Below are positions 26,166-34,036 of a stretch of 64,000 bases of DNA, in pieces. Origin of the DNA: Leyella stercorea. GTDB lineage: Bacteria > Bacteroidota > Bacteroidia > Bacteroidales > Bacteroidaceae. Made by a program: the position numbers and the translations under genes. The stretch spans positions 1-64,000 of the forward strand of contig NZ_JADYUF010000015.1 in the NCBI RefSeq assembly GCF_021531655.1, in the 5' to 3' direction. Numbering within the stretch: the stretch's first letter is position 1; each line of letters opens with the position of its first letter. Under the pieces are notes generated by a model. That model was given only the letters and a program-made list of their open reading frames with translations, made no database searches and was not told the DNA's origin.

Positions 26166-26230
26166 CGATTATTGAATAGCTGTAGGCGTCATATCACAAT
26201 ATATTTCACAACGAGATTTGCCACACTATC

Positions 26231-26340
26231 AGAAGGACTCCTTTTACATTCCAAAAGGGGTCCTTTTGCATTCCAAAAGGATTCGTTTTGCATTCCAAAA
26301 GGAGTCCTTTTACAACCCAAAAGGACTCCTTCTGAAAAAC
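26231..26340. repeat. 22-bp tandem array (AAAAGG family), five units
   Basis: Exactly five 22-bp units start at 26231, 26253, 26275, 26297 and 26319. Each is a 15-bp core of the form AAAAGGA-N-TCCTTTT followed by a 7-nt spacer such as GCATTCC. Unit 1 starts AGAAGG and unit 5 ends CCTTCT, so the array ends are related by dyad symmetry. Confidence 0.9.
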
Positions 26341-26378
26341 GAAAGGAAAACGCCCTAAATACACATTATTATATATAT

Positions 26379-26461
26379 ATGCAAACAAGCATTACATCTA
26401 TGCAAACAAGCATTTATATAAGCAATCAAGCATCATATCTATGCAAGCAAGCATTATATAT
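26379..26461. repeat. 21-bp tandem array (GCAAACAAGCAT family), four units
   Basis: Units start at 26379, 26400, 26421 and 26441. Each has an interrupted palindrome ATGC-AAACAA-GCAT or close to it, with AT-rich spacers. It is 38 nt from the previous array but has unrelated sequence. Confidence 0.85.
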
Positions 26462-26470
26462 ATACAAAAC

Positions 26471-26515
26471 AGCGAAAGCCCCCAAGAAGCATAAAACTTC
26501 TTGGGGGCTTTCGCT
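26471..26515. terminator. Strong bidirectional terminator
   Basis: Perfect 19-bp stem (AGCGAAAGCCCCCAAGAAG / CTTCTTGGGGGCTTTCGCT) with a 7-nt loop between the convergent sulfatase-maturase (+) and rny (-) genes. Confidence 0.85.
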
Positions 26516-26535
26516 ATATCTTCGTTTTTCAGTAT

Positions 26536-28068
26536 TTACTTGGCGTAAGCTACCGAACGTGTTTCGCGTATTACGGTGATCTTTACCTGACCAGGATATG
26601 TCATTTCGGTCTGTATCTTGTTGGCAATCTCGCCCGACAACTTCTCTGTTTCCTTATCGTCCATCTTGTCGGCACCCACAATTACGCGCAACTCACGACC
26701 AGCCTGTATGGCATATGTCTTTGTCACGCCAGGATAAGACATTGCTATTGCCTCCAGATCGTTAAGGCGCTTGATGTAAGCCTCTACGATTTCACGACGT
26801 GCACCGGGTCGTGCACCAGAGATAGCATCGCACACCTGAACGATAGGAGCCAACAATGTGTTCATTTCCATTTCATCGTGGTGAGCACCAATGGCATTGC
26901 AGATGTCCGGTTTCTCCTTATACTTCTCAGCTATCTTGGCACCATAGAGTGCGTGCGGCAATTCGCTCTCCTCGTCAGGCACCTTGCCTATATCGTGCAA
27001 CAAGCCTGCTCGCTTCGCCTTCTTGGGATTAAGACCAAGCTCAGCAGCCATAACAGCACAGAGATTGGCTGTCTCGCGTGCGTGCTGCAGAAGATTCTGA
27101 CCGTAAGACGAACGATACTTCATCTTGCCGACAATACGTATGAGTTCGGGATGCAGTCCGTGTATGCCAAGGTCGATGGCTGTACGCTTACCGGTCTCGA
27201 TTATTTCGTTGTCAAGCTGCTTCTTTACCTTAGCCACAACTTCCTCGATACGTGCAGGATGAATACGTCCGTCGGCTACAAGCTGATGCAGAGCCAAGCG
27301 ACAAACCTCACGACGTACCGGGTCGAAGGCTGATATTACGATAGCCTCAGGGGTGTCGTCCACTACGATTTCCACACCGGTGGCAGCCTCAAGAGCGCGG
27401 ATGTTACGTCCCTCACGGCCAATGATACGACCCTTTACTTCGTCGTTGTCAATGTGGAATACGCTCACTGAATTCTCAATTGCAGTCTCAGTAGCCACAC
27501 GCTGGATTGTCTGTATGACGATTTTCTTAGCCTGTGTATTGGCGTTGAGCTTTGCCTCGTCCATAATCTCGTTGATGTAGCTTGCGGCATCGGTACGAGC
27601 CTCGTCCTTCAAACTCTCTACAAGACGGTTCTTGGCTTCCTCTGCGCTCAGCCCCGAGAGTTCCTCAAGCTTCTCACGCTCCTTGGTCTGCATCTTGTCA
27701 AGCTCCTCCTGCTTGATAGCCAGAAGTTTCTTCTCGTTGTCAATGCGCTGCTGGCACTGCTCAACCTCCTGCTTACGGCGTCCAAGTTCCTCCTGTCGCT
27801 GATTGAGCGAAATCTCACGCTGCTTCAGACGGTTCTCGTTCTGCTGAATCTTCTGGTTGCGCTGCTGCACCTCCTTTTCAAGTTCCGACTTCTTGTTGAG
27901 GAACTTCTCCTTTACCTCCAAGAGCTTTTTCTCTTTCAAAACTTCAGCCTCCTTAGTAGCGGCTGCTATCATTTCATTATATTTTCCCTTTATATAGCGG
28001 AAAACAGCATAGCCTGCGGCAACCACTACGACGAGTGCCACTAAGGCTGTGATTAATATACCAAACAT
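26536..28068 (-). CDS. rny: Ribonuclease Y
   Basis: 510 aa. One N-terminal transmembrane helix (about 3-23) is followed by a long Lys/Glu/Gln-rich coiled coil (about 30-200). A KH RNA-binding domain follows (about 205-265, [19 protein letters not shown]), then an HD hydrolase domain with [11 protein letters not shown] and [11 protein letters not shown]...IGAHHDE (about 340-400), and a C-terminal domain. It is an endoribonuclease that starts mRNA decay at the membrane. Length and domains are typical. It lies 115 nt downstream of zapA on the same strand. Confidence 0.95.
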   Translation of the reverse strand: MFGILITALVALVVVVAAGYAVFRYIKGKYNEMIAAATKEAEVLKEKKLLEVKEKFLNKKSELEKEVQQRNQKIQQNENRLKQREISLNQRQEELGRRKQEVEQCQQRIDNEKKLLAIKQEELDKMQTKEREKLEELSGLSAEEAKNRLVESLKDEARTDAASYINEIMDEAKLNANTQAKKIVIQTIQRVATETAIENSVSVFHIDNDEVKGRIIGREGRNIRALEAATGVEIVVDDTPEAIVISAFDPVRREVCRLALHQLVADGRIHPARIEEVVAKVKKQLDNEIIETGKRTAIDLGIHGLHPELIRIVGKMKYRSSYGQNLLQHARETANLCAVMAAELGLNPKKAKRAGLLHDIGKVPDEESELPHALYGAKIAEKYKEKPDICNAIGAHHDEMEMNTLLAPIVQVCDAISGARPGARREIVEAYIKRLNDLEAIAMSYPGVTKTYAIQAGRELRVIVGADKMDDKETEKLSGEIANKIQTEMTYPGQVKITVIRETRSVAYAK

Positions 28069-28182
28069 ATTCTTTAGTTACTTGTTACTTTATTATGTTC
28101 TTGTTATTTCTTTTGTTATATAGATTTTGCAGGTTCTGTCTACCGATTAAGTCAAAGTATGCAAAACTCCTACCCTTCAGGC

Positions 28183-28497
28183 TTACGCCTTCAGAGCATC
28201 CTCTATTTCCGAAGTCAATTGTGAGATTACGTCACGATAAGGTTGTGTATCGTTGCGCGAAAGCTCCATCTCATAGCGCAAGGCTATGTCGACGAGCGCC
28301 ATATAAAAGATTTCTTTCATATTTACGGGTCCTTTATATCTCGCTGCATACGTATTTATCGTATTTGTGATAAGACTTGCGGCATCGCGATACAGTGGTT
28401 CGTCCTCCGGACGCACGTTGACTGGTATGTCTGTATCATAGACATGCAGCCTTATCCTAAGTTTCTCTGATTTGTCTTCAGCCATATTGCTCTGCAA
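28183..28497 (-). CDS. zapA: Cell-division protein ZapA
   Basis: 104 aa, normal for ZapA. The N-terminal strand region (KLRIRLHVYDTDIPVNVRPEDEPLYRDAASLITNTINTYAARY) and the C-terminal helical coil (FYMALVDIALRYEMEL...) match the family, which cross-links FtsZ filaments at the division site. It is followed by rny and preceded by a coiled-coil gene. Confidence 0.88.
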   Translation of the reverse strand: MQSNMAEDKSEKLRIRLHVYDTDIPVNVRPEDEPLYRDAASLITNTINTYAARYKGPVNMKEIFYMALVDIALRYEMELSRNDTQPYRDVISQLTSEIEDALKA

Positions 28498-28556
28498 TGA
28501 TTTGTCACATCGGCTACTATTGGCGCTTTACAGTCGCCAGTTGGGTCCGACTATGG

Positions 28557-28856
28557 TTACTTGTCGCTCTCGCCAAGCAGCGTTATGCACTTGTCGACTT
28601 GGCGTATCAAGCGTGCTATTCGCTTTTGCGCTGTCTCCATATCGCCGTCGGTTATAGTCACCATACGTGCCAGTTTAAGACTATCGTAGTCTGCACGCAG
28701 TTGTGCAAGCTGCTTCTCCAACGCATCCACTTTGGCAGCCTGGCTGTCGATAGTGGCCTGCAAAGCAGTATTCCGTTCCTTCAGTTCTTCATACTGAAGT
28801 ATCATCTGCCTGACACGTGTAGTGAAAAGGTTGATTGAGTTGGAGTCAGCTACCAT
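28557..28856 (-). CDS. Small coiled-coil protein (ZapB-like position)
   Basis: 99 aa, predicted to be mostly one coiled coil (about 20-65, EELKERNTALQATIDSQAAKVDALEKQLAQLRADYDSL). No enzymatic motif. It lies 59 nt upstream of zapA on the same strand, a position often held in Bacteroidota by a coiled-coil protein with a suspected division role. That role is based on context. Confidence 0.7.
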   Translation of the reverse strand: MVADSNSINLFTTRVRQMILQYEELKERNTALQATIDSQAAKVDALEKQLAQLRADYDSLKLARMVTITDGDMETAQKRIARLIRQVDKCITLLGESDK

Positions 28857-28874
28857 TTTGCTACGTTTTGATTA

Positions 28875-28906
28875 CAAAATTAGTTTATTTTTGCGAATGT
28901 CACAAA
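28875..28906 (-). promoter_or_regulatory. Promoter of the coiled-coil-zapA-rny operon
   Basis: Minus-strand -33 TTTG (28903-28906) and -7 TAATTTTG (28875-28882) are exactly 20 nt apart; the start codon follows about 18 nt later. A very good consensus match. Confidence 0.8.
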
Positions 28907-28938
28907 AATATAGACAGTTTTCTACATTTCTGCCATTA

Positions 28939-29571
28939 TTATTTTTTAGGCGCACCGTCCTCTGCTGCCTTGGGTTCTTTCTTGGCAAGCATCACCACTT
29001 GGTACACAAAATCAGTAGTCCACTTTTGGGTGAATCCAAGACGATGATTGTATTGACGCACAGCCAATACCGACTTCAATACGGCAGCGTCTGAATAGTC
29101 GTTCTTGTTGAATATTCCGTCAACAGTCTTCTCGGTCATCTTGTACAGAGCACTCTTGAAAATCGAGGGCAGGCGCAGCTTGAACTTCATAAGGTTACCC
29201 ATAAGCATCATCAAGTCCTGTGTGAAACCCTGGAACTGTACAAGATAAGCCTGCACGTCCTGCAGTTTGCGGCAGTTCTTGCGTACGCTCTGGTCTATTT
29301 CCTTAAAGAAGCTGTCGTCAGTGCCATATATCTCCTTCATCATCTTGCGACAAGCGGTCTTCTCCCCTACTCCAAGCTTGTTGTTAACAGTAGGAATGTG
29401 TAGCGTAGTCTTAAACACTCGCAAGTCGGGCAGAGCCGCAAGATTGGTAATACCAACATTAGAAGCTATTGTAGCCTGGAAGTAAACCCTAACAAGGTTC
29501 ATATAATCTTCCATTCCACCAGTGTTCTTATCGTCGTTTTTCTTTCCGAAAATCTTTGAAAAAAGTCCCAT
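28939..29571 (-). CDS. Conserved hypothetical protein
   Basis: 210 aa. It begins MGLFSKIFGKKNDDKNTGGM, a short amphipathic, basic start that might touch the membrane, but it has no clear transmembrane helix. The body is helical, with conserved-looking segments VRVYFQATIASNVGITNLAALPDLRVFKTTLHIPT and FQGFTQDLMMLMGNLMKFKLRLPSIFK. The C-terminus is Lys/Pro-rich. No family is recognised and no catalytic motif seen. It stands alone, between the rny operon and rfbA. Confidence 0.75.
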   Translation of the reverse strand: MGLFSKIFGKKNDDKNTGGMEDYMNLVRVYFQATIASNVGITNLAALPDLRVFKTTLHIPTVNNKLGVGEKTACRKMMKEIYGTDDSFFKEIDQSVRKNCRKLQDVQAYLVQFQGFTQDLMMLMGNLMKFKLRLPSIFKSALYKMTEKTVDGIFNKNDYSDAAVLKSVLAVRQYNHRLGFTQKWTTDFVYQVVMLAKKEPKAAEDGAPKK

Positions 29572-29745
29572 AATTGATTTTATAATGTTTGATTATCTTT
29601 ATATTTTGATGATTATTTCTTGCAAAATTACAAAAAAATATCAAACAGACAAGTTTTTTCACCCCCTATGCTACAATATTTGCCCTTTTTAGTTACATAT
29701 TATATTTTTAAAGCTACAAACACATCGTAAACCAACAAAAAGTAG

Positions 29746-29753
29746 TATCTTTG
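29746..29753 (+). promoter_or_regulatory. Promoter -7 box for rfbA
   Basis: TATCTTTG, 56 nt before the rfbA start; an exact TAnnTTTG box. The -33 element is weak. Confidence 0.6.
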
Positions 29754-29808
29754 TACACATTTAACACATTAGTTATTAAAAAGAGTAATACAACCAAACC
29801 ACCCACAT

Positions 29809-30687
29809 ATGAAAGGAATCGTTTTAGCAGGTGGATCGGGTACACGCCTCTACCCTATCACCAAGGGCATAAGCAAGCAGCTTATACCAATATTCGACAA
29901 GCCGATGATATATTATCCTATATCAGTGCTAATGCTTGCAGATATTAAGGACATCCTTATCATTTCAACTCCTGCCGATCTTCCGTCGTTCAAGCGCCTG
30001 CTGGGCGATGGCAGCGACTTTGGCGTACACTTTGAGTATGCCGAACAGCCCTATCCCGGCGGTCTGGCTCAGGCTTTTATCATTGGCGAGGAGTTTGTTG
30101 GCGATGATTCTGTATGCCTTGTATTGGGCGACAATATATTCTATGGTGCCGGATTCTCACAACTTCTGCATGAGAGTGTGCTCAATGCCGAGAAGGATGG
30201 CAACGCTACTGTATTCGGTTATTACGTCAACGACCCTGAGCGTTATGGCGTTGCCGAGTTTGACAGCAACGGCAATTGCCTCAGTATCGAGGAAAAACCC
30301 GAACATCCGAAGAGCAATTACGCTGTTGTTGGACTCTATTTCTACCCCAACAGCGTCGTGAACATTGCCAAAACAATAAAGCCAAGCAAGCGAGGAGAGC
30401 TCGAAATCACAACAGTAAATCAAGAATATCTGAAACATGACAACCTGAAAGTAAAGACTCTGCAGCGCGGTTTTGCATGGCTCGATACCGGAACACACGA
30501 CAGTCTGTCGGAAGCAAGCACATTCATTGAAGTCATTGAGAAGCGTCAGGGCCTTAAGGTAGCTTGCCTCGAAGAAATTGCATACAAGAAAGGATGGATA
30601 ACAGCTCAACGACTCCAGGAAGTAGCAGAGCCAATGAGCAAAAACGAATATGGCAAATACCTGCTGCGACTCGCCGATGAAGGCTAA
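29809..30687 (+). CDS. rfbA: Glucose-1-phosphate thymidylyltransferase
   Basis: 292 aa. The nucleotide-binding start [20 protein letters not shown] is followed by [16 protein letters not shown], the [10 protein letters not shown] motif, and [15 protein letters not shown] near the C-terminus. It makes dTDP-glucose from dTTP and glucose-1-phosphate, the first step to dTDP-rhamnose. The rest of the rhamnose set (rfbB, C, D) is not in this window. It is followed 84 nt later by the Wzc-like kinase, so the pair may serve surface polysaccharide synthesis. Confidence 0.95.
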   Translation: MKGIVLAGGSGTRLYPITKGISKQLIPIFDKPMIYYPISVLMLADIKDILIISTPADLPSFKRLLGDGSDFGVHFEYAEQPYPGGLAQAFIIGEEFVGDDSVCLVLGDNIFYGAGFSQLLHESVLNAEKDGNATVFGYYVNDPERYGVAEFDSNGNCLSIEEKPEHPKSNYAVVGLYFYPNSVVNIAKTIKPSKRGELEITTVNQEYLKHDNLKVKTLQRGFAWLDTGTHDSLSEASTFIEVIEKRQGLKVACLEEIAYKKGWITAQRLQEVAEPMSKNEYGKYLLRLADEG

Positions 30688-30771
30688 ACCGCAGCATACA
30701 ACCACACATTATCCCGCACAGAGGTAGTGCCTCTAAAACAAAATTCAAAGAGAAATAATATATCCAAAGAA

Positions 30772-33294
30772 ATGGAAGAGAATAACCACATTGTACAACA
30801 CAATTCACAACAAGACGTAGAGGAGTCTTCGTCAATCAATCTGCAACTCATATACAAGACACTGGTGCTCAACTGGCAGTGGTTTGTATTGTCGGTAATC
30901 GTATGTCTAGGCTTGGCGTTCTGCTATCTGAGATACGCCACTCCTATATATCAGGCAAGCGTAAAGTTGCTTATCAAGGACGACGACTCTCAAACTTCAC
31001 GCTCGGGCAAGAGCGCATTGATGACATCAAGCACGCTCGGCATCATGACCAACTCGGCTGGTATCGACAACGAGATGGAGATACTCAAGTCGGCAAGACT
31101 TGCCGAACAGACTTGTCGCGACCTCAAACTGTATGTCACATATAAGAAAGAGGGACGCATCAAGGACAATATTATATATGGTAATGAGCCGATAAGAGCA
31201 GATATTGACCCTATACATCTTGAGAAACTCAAGTTCCCAGTATTCCTTGAAGTCAAATATCAGGATGGCAGATACCACATTACGGGCAAGTACAAGAACA
31301 TATCGGACAACGACGAAAGCGCCAAGCCGGTGAAATATACTATCGACCGTACTGCCGACCGTCTGCCTTTCAGCATCAACACAAGCGTCGGCATCATCTC
31401 GCTCAAGCGCACCGAAGCCAAAGCTCTGCCCGAAGGCAAGGTTCTGAAGATTTGTATCATGTCGCCGACTATGGCTGCAGTGAAATATACGAAGAGTCTT
31501 TCGGTAAGCCAGACGTCAAAGACTACTACTATCGCACAGCTTGTATTGAATGACGAAATGCCCAAACGTGCCACCGACTATCTTAAGCAGTTGGCTGAAT
31601 GCTACAACCGTCAGGCCAATGAGGACAAGAACGAGATAGCTCTGCGTACCGAACAGTTCATCAATACTCGTCTGGAGAAGATTAACAGCGAGCTTGGACA
31701 GACTGAAGGCAATCTCGAATCGACCAAACGTCATTATCGTATTGTCGACCCGAAGATTAATTCTACATCGGCAGTAGCCAATACCGACGCTTTCAATCAG
31801 AAACTTGCAGAGATGAATACACAGATAGAACTGCTGTATAGCATCACCGAGTACATGAACGAACCGTCCAACAAGTACCAGACTCTACCTTCTAATGTAG
31901 GCTTAACCGACCCTACTGCAGCCAACCTCATCAACAAATACAATGAGATTGTTATGCAGCGCAACCGCCTGTTGCGTAGTGCAAGCGAGACTTCTCCAGC
32001 CGTATTGCCGCTCACAGCACAACTCGACGAACTGACATCGAGCATTCGTCGCGCTATGAGTCAGGCTCAACGCAACAACGAAATTCAGCGTAACAGCATT
32101 CAGCAGCAGTTCAACACCTATGCAAGCCAGATTGCTTCTACCCCTGAGCAGGAACGTATTCTTACTCAGATAGGTCGCCAGCAGGAGGTAAAGTCGGGTC
32201 TGTATCTTATGTTATTGCAAAAACGTGAGGAGAACTCGATCTCACTTGCTGCCACTGCCGATAAAGGTAAACTGATTGACGAACCGCAATACAATGGCAA
32301 GATAAGTCCCAAGGGTGCTATAATCCTTCTCATTGCGCTTGTTCTGGGACTTGCTATTCCTGTCGGAATATTGTTCATCATCAAATTCTTCCGATACAAG
32401 ATAGAGGGTCACGACGATGTAGCAAGCCTCACATCGCTGCCCATTATCGGTGACGTTGCAATTGCAAGCGACACTGCAAAGACAAAGGCCGACATCGTGA
32501 TACATGAGAACGAGAACAATCTTATGGAAGAAATATTCCGCTCAATGCGTAGTAATATCCAATTCCTGTTGCCCGAAGGCAAGAAGACCGTGATGTTCAC
32601 ATCTACCACATCGGGCGAAGGCAAGACGTTCACAGCAGCCAATCTGGCAGTAAGCTTTGCTCTGCTAGACAAGAAAGTGATACTTATTGGTCTTGACATA
32701 CGCAAGCCTCGACTTGCCGAACTGTTCGAAATCAACGACTATCGACATGGTATTACCAATCTGCTTGTAAAGTCTGAGCCTACAGAAGCTGACATTGACA
32801 GCCAGATTATACCTTCAGGTGTCAACAAGAACCTCGATCTCTTGATGGCAGGACCAATCCCGCCAAACCCAGCCGAGCTTGTTACACGCAAGTCGCTCGA
32901 CGCTATATTCGACATACTCAAGCAGAAATACGACTACGTGATTATCGATACAGCTCCTGTAGGACTCGTTACTGACACATTGCAGATAGCCCGTGTTGCC
33001 GACCTTACAGTATATATGTGTCGCGCCGACTACACTCCAAAGTCAAGTTTCAACCTCATCAACGGCCTGAGTTCAGATCATAAGCTGCCAAAGGTGTCTA
33101 TCGTTATCAACGGTATCGACATGTCGAAGAAGAAATACGGCTACTATTACGGCTATGGCAAGTACGGCAAGTACGGACAATACGGCAATAGTGGTAGCAA
33201 TGTTGGTTATGGTAGCTTTGGATCGTACGGAAGTTATGGCAACTACAGCAACAGCGGCTATGGCAACAAGAACGACAAGTCAATAAAAGCATAA
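30772..33294 (+). CDS. Wzc-like tyrosine kinase and chain-length regulator
   Basis: 840 aa from the ATG at 30772; an in-frame GTG at 30727 would add 15 residues. A Wzz-type domain starts with a transmembrane helix at about 36-54, followed by a long periplasmic coiled coil and a second helix at about 525-545. The cytoplasmic BY-kinase has Walker A TSTTSGEGKTFTAAN (about 610), Walker A' IGLDIRKPRL and Walker B YDYVIIDTAPVGLV. The tail is a Tyr/Gly-rich cluster (KKYGYYYGYGKYGKYGQYG and more) with 13 tyrosines in about 50 residues, the expected autophosphorylation cluster. It should control capsule or exopolysaccharide length with the Wza-like exporter at 22860-23660. Confidence 0.9.
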   Translation: MEENNHIVQHNSQQDVEESSSINLQLIYKTLVLNWQWFVLSVIVCLGLAFCYLRYATPIYQASVKLLIKDDDSQTSRSGKSALMTSSTLGIMTNSAGIDNEMEILKSARLAEQTCRDLKLYVTYKKEGRIKDNIIYGNEPIRADIDPIHLEKLKFPVFLEVKYQDGRYHITGKYKNISDNDESAKPVKYTIDRTADRLPFSINTSVGIISLKRTEAKALPEGKVLKICIMSPTMAAVKYTKSLSVSQTSKTTTIAQLVLNDEMPKRATDYLKQLAECYNRQANEDKNEIALRTEQFINTRLEKINSELGQTEGNLESTKRHYRIVDPKINSTSAVANTDAFNQKLAEMNTQIELLYSITEYMNEPSNKYQTLPSNVGLTDPTAANLINKYNEIVMQRNRLLRSASETSPAVLPLTAQLDELTSSIRRAMSQAQRNNEIQRNSIQQQFNTYASQIASTPEQERILTQIGRQQEVKSGLYLMLLQKREENSISLAATADKGKLIDEPQYNGKISPKGAIILLIALVLGLAIPVGILFIIKFFRYKIEGHDDVASLTSLPIIGDVAIASDTAKTKADIVIHENENNLMEEIFRSMRSNIQFLLPEGKKTVMFTSTTSGEGKTFTAANLAVSFALLDKKVILIGLDIRKPRLAELFEINDYRHGITNLLVKSEPTEADIDSQIIPSGVNKNLDLLMAGPIPPNPAELVTRKSLDAIFDILKQKYDYVIIDTAPVGLVTDTLQIARVADLTVYMCRADYTPKSSFNLINGLSSDHKLPKVSIVINGIDMSKKKYGYYYGYGKYGKYGQYGNSGSNVGYGSFGSYGSYGNYSNSGYGNKNDKSIKA

Positions 33295-33336
33295 CAAAAA
33301 TAGACATTATATAATAAGTACATACATTATATATAT

Positions 33337-33768
33337 ATGGTAATTGCATTAGACTTCGACGGTACTATTGTCGAACATAAATATCCTGCGATTGGCGAGG
33401 AGATTCCTTTCGCTACCGAAACGATTCGTATGCTCATTGCCGAACGCCATAAAGTGATATTGTGGAGCGTACGTGAGGGTAAGCTTTTGGACGAAGCTGT
33501 CAACTGGTGTCGCGAACGTGGCATTGAATTTTATGCCGTCAACCGCGACTATCCGGAAGAGACAATGACCAACAACAATCATTTCTCGCGCAAGCTGAAA
33601 GCAGATCTGTTTATCGACGATCGCAACCTTGGTGGACTGCCCGACTGGGGATTGATTTACCAAATGGTGCACAACAATATGACATGGAATGACGTGATAC
33701 GCAATGCACGTCCTTCGCTCAATTCGCACGAGGCTCCAAAGCGCAAGAAGAAGTGGGGAATCTTCTAA
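33337..33768 (+). CDS. HAD-like phosphatase (BT0820-type)
   Basis: 143 aa. It starts with the HAD nucleophile motif ALDFDGTIVEHKYP, followed by VILWSVREGKLLDEAVNWCRERGIEF and a late acidic motif KADLFIDDRNLGG. This compact form resembles the small Bacteroides HAD proteins of the BT0820 type (sugar-phosphatase-like). Substrate unknown. It is 42 nt downstream of the Wzc-like gene and may belong to the same transcript. A terminator hairpin follows. Confidence 0.75.
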   Translation: MVIALDFDGTIVEHKYPAIGEEIPFATETIRMLIAERHKVILWSVREGKLLDEAVNWCRERGIEFYAVNRDYPEETMTNNNHFSRKLKADLFIDDRNLGGLPDWGLIYQMVHNNMTWNDVIRNARPSLNSHEAPKRKKKWGIF

Positions 33769-33803
33769 AAAAACAATCTCCACTTTAAAACATAAAAGCA
33801 ACA

Positions 33804-33859
33804 AATACGCAAATATTTGAGTTCAATACGGTAATTAAGGACTCAAACGTTTGCGTATT
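33804..33859. terminator. Terminator hairpin after the HAD gene
   Basis: Arms AATACGCAAATATTTGAGT (33804-33822) and ACTCAAACGTTTGCGTATT (33841-33859) pair with two mismatches around an 18-nt loop, followed by TTTTTATTTTTA. Confidence 0.75.
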
Positions 33860-33881
33860 TTTTATTTTTACACTATATTTG
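33850..33881 (+). promoter_or_regulatory. Promoter of the C10 protease gene
   Basis: TTTG at 33850-33853 and TATATTTG at 33874-33881 are 20 nt apart, an excellent consensus match. It partly overlaps the terminator arm of the preceding gene and leaves a 5' leader of about 150 nt that holds a 22-bp tandem array. Confidence 0.8.
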
Positions 33882-33947
33882 CATTATTGCATTGACAACG
33901 CAACAAAATCCAAACAAGCCCACACAATGCCCCGGTTTGTTATACAT

Positions 33948-34013
33948 ACATGTAAAGCGATATAGAGAAACATATAAAGCGATATAGACAAACATATAAA
34001 GCTATAAAGAGAA
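33948..34013. repeat. 22-bp tandem array, three units, in the protease 5' leader
   Basis: Three exact 22-bp units start at 33948, 33970 and 33992, pattern ACATATAAAGCGATATAGA-AA. Each has a small dyad (ATAT-N6-ATAT) except where changed in unit 3. It ends 23 nt before the ATG of the C10 protease gene and lies in the transcribed leader. Confidence 0.9.
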
Positions 34014-34036
34014 AGAAAAACCAGAACAATTAATAT

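Noticed and set aside
26231..26340. CRISPR-like repeat array
   Set aside because: The period is 22 bp with 7-nt spacers that are nearly constant, there are no cas genes, and spacers are too short.
26172..26579. A 135-aa ORF across the repeats and terminator on the plus strand
   Set aside because: The 22-bp period shifts frame at every unit, the ORF runs into the rny coding region on the other strand, and it has repeat-derived low-complexity sequence.
28069..28182. 6S RNA between zapA and rny
   Set aside because: The gap is only 114 nt, shorter than a typical 6S RNA, and no long central-bubble hairpin was seen.
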